This document shows positions 43,475-46,626 of a DNA stretch of 46,626 nt, piece by piece. Under the pieces are notes generated by a model. That model saw nothing but the letters and a program-made list of their open reading frames with translations. It made no database searches and was not told where the DNA came from. The stretch's first letter is position 1; every line of letters begins with the position of its first letter. The position numbers were made by a program, and so were the translations under genes. The stretch comes from Puniceicoccaceae bacterium 5H (GTDB taxonomy: Bacteria; Verrucomicrobiota; Verrucomicrobiia; Opitutales; Oceanipulchritudinaceae): the NCBI GenBank assembly GCA_009772895.1, contig WOUP01000025.1:1-46626 (forward strand), in the 5' to 3' direction.

Positions 43475-44449
43475 CTAGCCCCGCCCGTTGGACGACGGCT
43501 CGGGCAAGGTGGCGTCCTTGATGTCCTGCCGGGGCGGTGCACCAAAGAGCCGCCGGTATTCGCGGCTGAACTGAGAGGGGCTTTCGTAGCCAACCCGGAA
43601 GGCGGCCGTGGCCGCGTCGACGTGCTCGACCATCATCAACCGCCGGGCCTCGTTCAAGCGCAGGCGTTTCTGAAATTGCAGCGGGCTCAGGGCCGTCAGC
43701 GCCTTGAAATGCTGGTGCAGCGTCGTACTGCTCATGCCCGTGCGCTGGGCTAGCTCCGGCACGCTCAACCGCTCGTTCAAATGCTCCTTGATCCACTTGA
43801 TCGCGCCGGAAATCTGGTGATGGTGGCTGCCCATCGCCCCGATTTGCCGGATGCGCGGGCCGGGCTTGGTCTGCATCAGCCGGTAGAGAATCTCCGTATG
43901 GAAAACCGGGGCGAGAGCGGAAACGCTTTCCGGCTCGTCCTCCAGCTCCAGCAGGCGACTCAAGGCCCTGAGCAACGGCAATCCCAGCGAATCCACCGCG
44001 ATTCCGCGCCGATTGTCGCCCTTCGCGCTCGAGGGAATCTTGTCGTCGATGATCAGCTGCGCGAGGATCTCAGGATTCAGTTCCAGGGTCATGCCCACGT
44101 ATGGACGCGCTTCACTGGCTTCCATGACCTGCACGACCAGAGGGAGGTCGACCGAGGTAACCAGAAAGGACGTTTCATCGTAAACGTAGCTTTCTTCGCC
44201 CAGAATCACGCGCTTGGAGCCTTGCACAATCATGCAGACGCTGGGCGGCATCACACAGCTGAGCGGCGGGCTCGGCTCCGTCCAGCGATGAAAGGCCACG
44301 CCGGGGATCGGGCTCACCTTTTCGGAGCGTCCGCCCAGTGAGCGCAGGATAAAGTTCAGGAGCCTCAAGCGGACTTCCTCCCGTTCACTCACCTCACACA
44401 AGGAACCACCCTGCGGGCAGATGGTGTCGAGCTGTGCAGTTACTCCCAT
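43475..44449 (-). CDS. AraC-family regulator with AraC_N domain (YqhC-like)
   Basis: Protein of 324 residues. The N-terminal about 200 residues match the AraC_N (PF06719) type sensor (SPIPGVAFHRWTEPSPPLSCVMPPSVCMIVQGSKRV); the C-terminal about 100 carry two helix-turn-helix motifs (LSVPELAQRTGMSSTTLHQHFKAL; AAFRVGYESPSQFSREYRRLFG). YqhC of E. coli has the same architecture and controls yqhD (alcohol dehydrogenase) and dkgA (aldo/keto reductase) in response to aldehydes; here an alcohol dehydrogenase and an aldo/keto reductase are the next two genes, which supports an analogous role. ATG 44449 (MGVTAQLD) is chosen; the frame is open to 44572. Divergent from the Gfo/Idh/MocA gene. Confidence 0.92.
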   Translation of the reverse strand: MGVTAQLDTICPQGGSLCEVSEREEVRLRLLNFILRSLGGRSEKVSPIPGVAFHRWTEPSPPLSCVMPPSVCMIVQGSKRVILGEESYVYDETSFLVTSVDLPLVVQVMEASEARPYVGMTLELNPEILAQLIIDDKIPSSAKGDNRRGIAVDSLGLPLLRALSRLLELEDEPESVSALAPVFHTEILYRLMQTKPGPRIRQIGAMGSHHHQISGAIKWIKEHLNERLSVPELAQRTGMSSTTLHQHFKALTALSPLQFQKRLRLNEARRLMMVEHVDAATAAFRVGYESPSQFSREYRRLFGAPPRQDIKDATLPEPSSNGRG

Positions 44450-44799
44450 GTTGCGGAACCTAGGCGAACGGAGCGTCGGAAGCCAGCCTGTATCGTGGAA
44501 TCCTGCAATAACATCCCCCGTGCCTGCGGCACGCGCTTCACGTGCCCTGATGGTAAGATCCCTCTGGTCCACGTCGTTTCTGGTGCTCCAAGGCGAGGCA
44601 GCATCAAAGAGCCGTGAACGCTGGCCGGGGCAGCTCCCGAAGTTTTAGGCAATGATTCCGAAAAATCGGTCTACCTCTGAAATCCGGGAGAATCGTATAC
44701 TGCTCACATCCACCAAGGGCGTCTGCCAGTGCGGCGCTTCAAGCCCCTCCCCCCGGCCCGCGTGCACAAACACCTTTTGCGAACCGCCACTTACCAATT
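44450..44799. other. Divergent intergenic region
   Basis: About 350 bases between the AraC-type gene (minus) and the Gfo/Idh/MocA gene (plus). It must hold both promoters. I see no convincing palindrome, RNA gene or conserved small protein in it; the AraC reading frame stays open through part of it but without family resemblance. Confidence 0.5.
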
Positions 44800-45888
44800 A
44801 TGAACCACGAAAAAATCCGTGTTGGCTTCATCGGCCTCAATCCCGATTCTCACTGGGCCGCGATGGCCCACCTGCCCGCGCTCAAAGCGCTTTCCGACCG
44901 CTTTGAAATCGTCGGCGTCGCCAACTCCACGCCCGAAAGCGCCCAGCGCACGGCCCAGGCCCTCGAACTGCCGCATGCGTTCGCCGATGCGCAGGAACTG
45001 GTCGCCTCTCCGGAGATCGATCTGGTAGTCGTGACGGTCAAAGTCCCCCACCACCTGAAGCTCGTCACCGCCGCACTGGAAGCCGGCAAGCACGTCTACA
45101 GCGAGTGGCCCCTTGGCAACGGCCTGGAAGAAGCCCGCCAGCTGGCCGCCCTCGCGGAGGCCAAGGGCGTAGTCGCCGTGGCCGGGACCCAGGCCCGCGC
45201 GGCGGTCGAAGTCGGCTACCTCGCCAGTCTCATCGCCGACGGCTATGTGGGCACCGTGCTCTCTACGACGCTCGTGGGCTCGGGCGGCAACTGGGCCGGC
45301 CAAACCGATTCCGACCTCGCCTACCTCTTTGATGCGGCCAACGGCGCGACCATGCTCTCCATCCCCCTCGCCCACACCCTGGCGGCGATGAAGGATGTGC
45401 TGGGCGATTTCGACGACCTCTCCGGCCGCTTCGTCAGCCGCTACGACAAGGTCAAGGTGACCGACACCGGCGAGACCTTGCCAAAGACCGCCGCAGACCA
45501 GATCATGGTGCACGGCACGCTGGCGAACGGGGCCGCCCTGTCCGTCCACTACCGCGGCGGCATGTCGCGCGGCACCAATCTGCTTTGGGAGATCAACGGC
45601 ACCGAGGGCGACATCCAGGTGATCGGAGACATCGGCCATGCGCAAATGACGCAACTGCGGATTTTGGGCGCACAGGGCGATGCCAACGAACTGCAACCCC
45701 TCACCCCGCCGGACTCGGCCTATGCCGGCTGGCCGGAAGAAACCATCCCCCGTAACGTGGCCCGGATGTATGCGAAAGTCGCTGATGACATCCAAAATGG
45801 CACGCGCACAGCCCCCTCTTTTCAGGATGCCGTCGCCCTGCACGCAGTGATCGATACGATCGAAAAGACGGCAGCAGCCGCACACTAG
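44800..45888 (+). CDS. Gfo/Idh/MocA-family dehydrogenase (Gal80-like subgroup)
   Basis: Protein of 362 residues: Rossmann domain with RVGFIGLNPDSHWAAMAHLPAL (about 6-27) and the C-terminal alpha/beta domain from about 130. The usual EKP motif that places the catalytic lysine is EWPLG here (VYSEWPLGNGLEEA, about 98-111), a form typical of the Gal80/galactose-dehydrogenase-like subgroup, where Trp replaces Lys. The protein may be a sugar dehydrogenase with altered mechanism or a sugar sensor. NAD(P) and sugar binding are expected; the substrate is unknown. It is monocistronic; an IS5 element starts about 60 bases downstream. Confidence 0.9.
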   Translation: MNHEKIRVGFIGLNPDSHWAAMAHLPALKALSDRFEIVGVANSTPESAQRTAQALELPHAFADAQELVASPEIDLVVVTVKVPHHLKLVTAALEAGKHVYSEWPLGNGLEEARQLAALAEAKGVVAVAGTQARAAVEVGYLASLIADGYVGTVLSTTLVGSGGNWAGQTDSDLAYLFDAANGATMLSIPLAHTLAAMKDVLGDFDDLSGRFVSRYDKVKVTDTGETLPKTAADQIMVHGTLANGAALSVHYRGGMSRGTNLLWEINGTEGDIQVIGDIGHAQMTQLRILGAQGDANELQPLTPPDSAYAGWPEETIPRNVARMYAKVADDIQNGTRTAPSFQDAVALHAVIDTIEKTAAAAH

Positions 45889-45904
45889 GCTACAGCCACA
45901 TATC

Positions 45905-45943
45905 AAAAAAAGGGGCCTGCCCGAGAGTCACCCTGGGCAGGCC
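45905..45943 (-). terminator. Strong hairpin with T-run between the dehydrogenase gene and the IS
   Basis: Perfect 9-bp stem GGCCTGCCC (45914-45922) and GGGCAGGCC (45935-45943). On the minus strand it is followed by CC and TTTTTTT, a good terminator that would block transcription coming out of the IS; on the plus strand the tail TTCTTCC is weaker but may end the dehydrogenase mRNA. Confidence 0.8.
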
Positions 45944-45950
45944 TTCTTCC

Positions 45951-46626
45951 AGAAGCGGTTTCAAAACGTCATCCTGCGCATGGTTGCATAATGCAGGCAA
46001 TGATGAAGAAGGCATGGTAGAGAGTGAGGTGGTGCTCATGGCGCACAAGCCGTCGCCGGAAGCTGCCGAACCAGGCGAAGGTGCGCTCGATCTTCCAGCG
46101 GTGTTTGTAGCGGCGTAGCTTTCGGCCGTCTTGGTTTTTTGGCTGCACGCGGCCTTTACGATGAGGCACGGTGAGGTCGAAGCCCTTATGCTTGAGTTTC
46201 TTGCCATGCTTATCGCTATCGTAGGCGCGATCCGCGATCAGCTTGAGACCCCAAGGTCGGCGGATTTTGAGATGGTCGACGGCGTCTTCGAGCAGCGTGA
46301 CTTCGAGTGGGCTGGCGCTCGTGAGCTGACATGAAAGAGGAAGACCCTGGCCGTCTGCCACCCACCATGCACTTCGTTCCTTTGCCGCGTTTGGTTTTGC
46401 CGACTCCGTCGCCCCCTTTTTCGCCGGGAAGAAGCTGGCATCCACGAAGGCCTCCTCCCAGTCGACCAAGCCCTGCGTATCTAGTTCCTGCAGAAAAGCT
46501 TCCCAAATCGTTTCCCACACCTCCAGCTCCTCCCAATCATGCAAGCGGCGCCAGCAGGTCGAGGCACTCGGATACTCTTTGGGCAGATCACGCCAACGCG
46601 CTCCCGTCTTTAACACCCACAAGATG
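45951..46626 (-). mobile_element. IS5-family insertion sequence, cut by the window end
   Basis: The element holds the transposase gene at 45969-46626. Its left terminus is probably the sequence AGAAGCGGTTTCAAAA beginning near 45951, which resembles terminal inverted repeats of this IS group; the other end and the target duplication lie outside the window, so the limits are provisional. A decayed relative lies at 22517-22640. Confidence 0.8.
45969..46626 (-). CDS. IS5-family transposase, 5' end outside the window, with compensating frameshifts
   Basis: At least 217 residues of a DDE transposase: KTGARWRDLPKEYPSASTCW near the visible start, first Asp in EAFVDASFFPAKKG, second Asp in LIADRAYDSDK, Glu in HRWKIERTFAWFGSF, and a C-terminal tail. 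Between the first two catalytic residues the frame reads ATESAKPNAAKERSAWW, which is not family-like, while the +1 frame over the same DNA reads GGDGVGKTKRGKGTKCMV, the conserved motif. One base missing in the C-run at 46412-46416 and one extra in 46361-46363 would explain it. The IS fragment at 22.5 kb keeps the correct CMVVADGQG joint. Activity is therefore doubtful. Confidence 0.88.
   Translation of the reverse strand, partial: ILWVLKTGARWRDLPKEYPSASTCWRRLHDWEELEVWETIWEAFLQELDTQGLVDWEEAFVDASFFPAKKGATESAKPNAAKERSAWWVADGQGLPLSCQLTSASPLEVTLLEDAVDHLKIRRPWGLKLIADRAYDSDKHGKKLKHKGFDLTVPHRKGRVQPKNQDGRKLRRYKHRWKIERTFAWFGSFRRRLVRHEHHLTLYHAFFIIACIMQPCAG

Overview
The window looks like a chromosomal segment of a GC-rich, Gram-negative member of the Verrucomicrobiota, most likely near Opitutales/Opitutaceae. 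The grounds are a TonB-dependent receptor with the FELASFEV...GYVAVDS...GGRINTPLKLTPSS plug typical of that group, a PEP-CTERM protein, no SusD next to the receptor, and a large set of secreted glycosidases under LacI control. The assignment rests on protein style only; there is no rRNA gene in the window.

Layout. 1-857: no gene; three copies (one inverted) of a hairpin-bearing intergenic repeat. 870-1904: DUF21/CBS membrane protein. 1913-19494, all on the minus strand: a sugar-utilisation locus. In transcription order it holds a secreted glucoamylase-like (PF10091/GH144-type) enzyme with an N-terminal binding module and Fn3, a GH31 alpha-glucosidase, a LacI regulator, a TonB receptor, a GH94 phosphorylase of the 1,2-beta-oligoglucan type, a periplasmic GH3 beta-glucosidase, a second PF10091 enzyme and a GPH-family symporter. 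GH94 + GH3 + PF10091 is the combination known for beta-1,2-glucan (sophoro-oligosaccharide) breakdown, so I read the locus as a beta-1,2-glucan utilisation system. A near-identical 16-bp operator lies upstream of both transcription units.

19829-32021: housekeeping block with tRNA-Cys, a ParA-like ATPase with rnc (RNase III), a PEP-CTERM protein, mfd, a SurA/PpiC foldase, a D-lactate dehydrogenase, radC, a degenerate receiver with coiled coil, and a ClC chloride/proton antiporter. 32193-37490: PRC-barrel protein, a GH27 alpha-galactosidase in a lower-GC islet, and pncB. 37502-44449, all minus: a probable reactive-carbonyl/electrophile response region with a DHA2 MFS exporter, an SDR, an NmrA-type reductase, an aldo/keto reductase, a zinc alcohol dehydrogenase and an AraC_N-type regulator, reminiscent of E. 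coli yqhC-yqhD-dkgA. 44800-45888: Gfo/Idh/MocA dehydrogenase. 45951-end: IS5-family element. A decayed fragment of the same IS family sits just upstream of mfd (22517-22640) and shows that the 46-kb copy carries two compensating frameshifts.

How the sugar genes would work together (inference): the PF10091 enzymes cut long beta-1,2-glucan outside or in the periplasm; the TonB receptor imports oligosaccharides; GH3 and GH31 trim them in the periplasm; the GPH symporter takes products across the inner membrane; and the cytoplasmic GH94 enzyme phosphorolyses them to glucose 1-phosphate, with LacI sensing the products.
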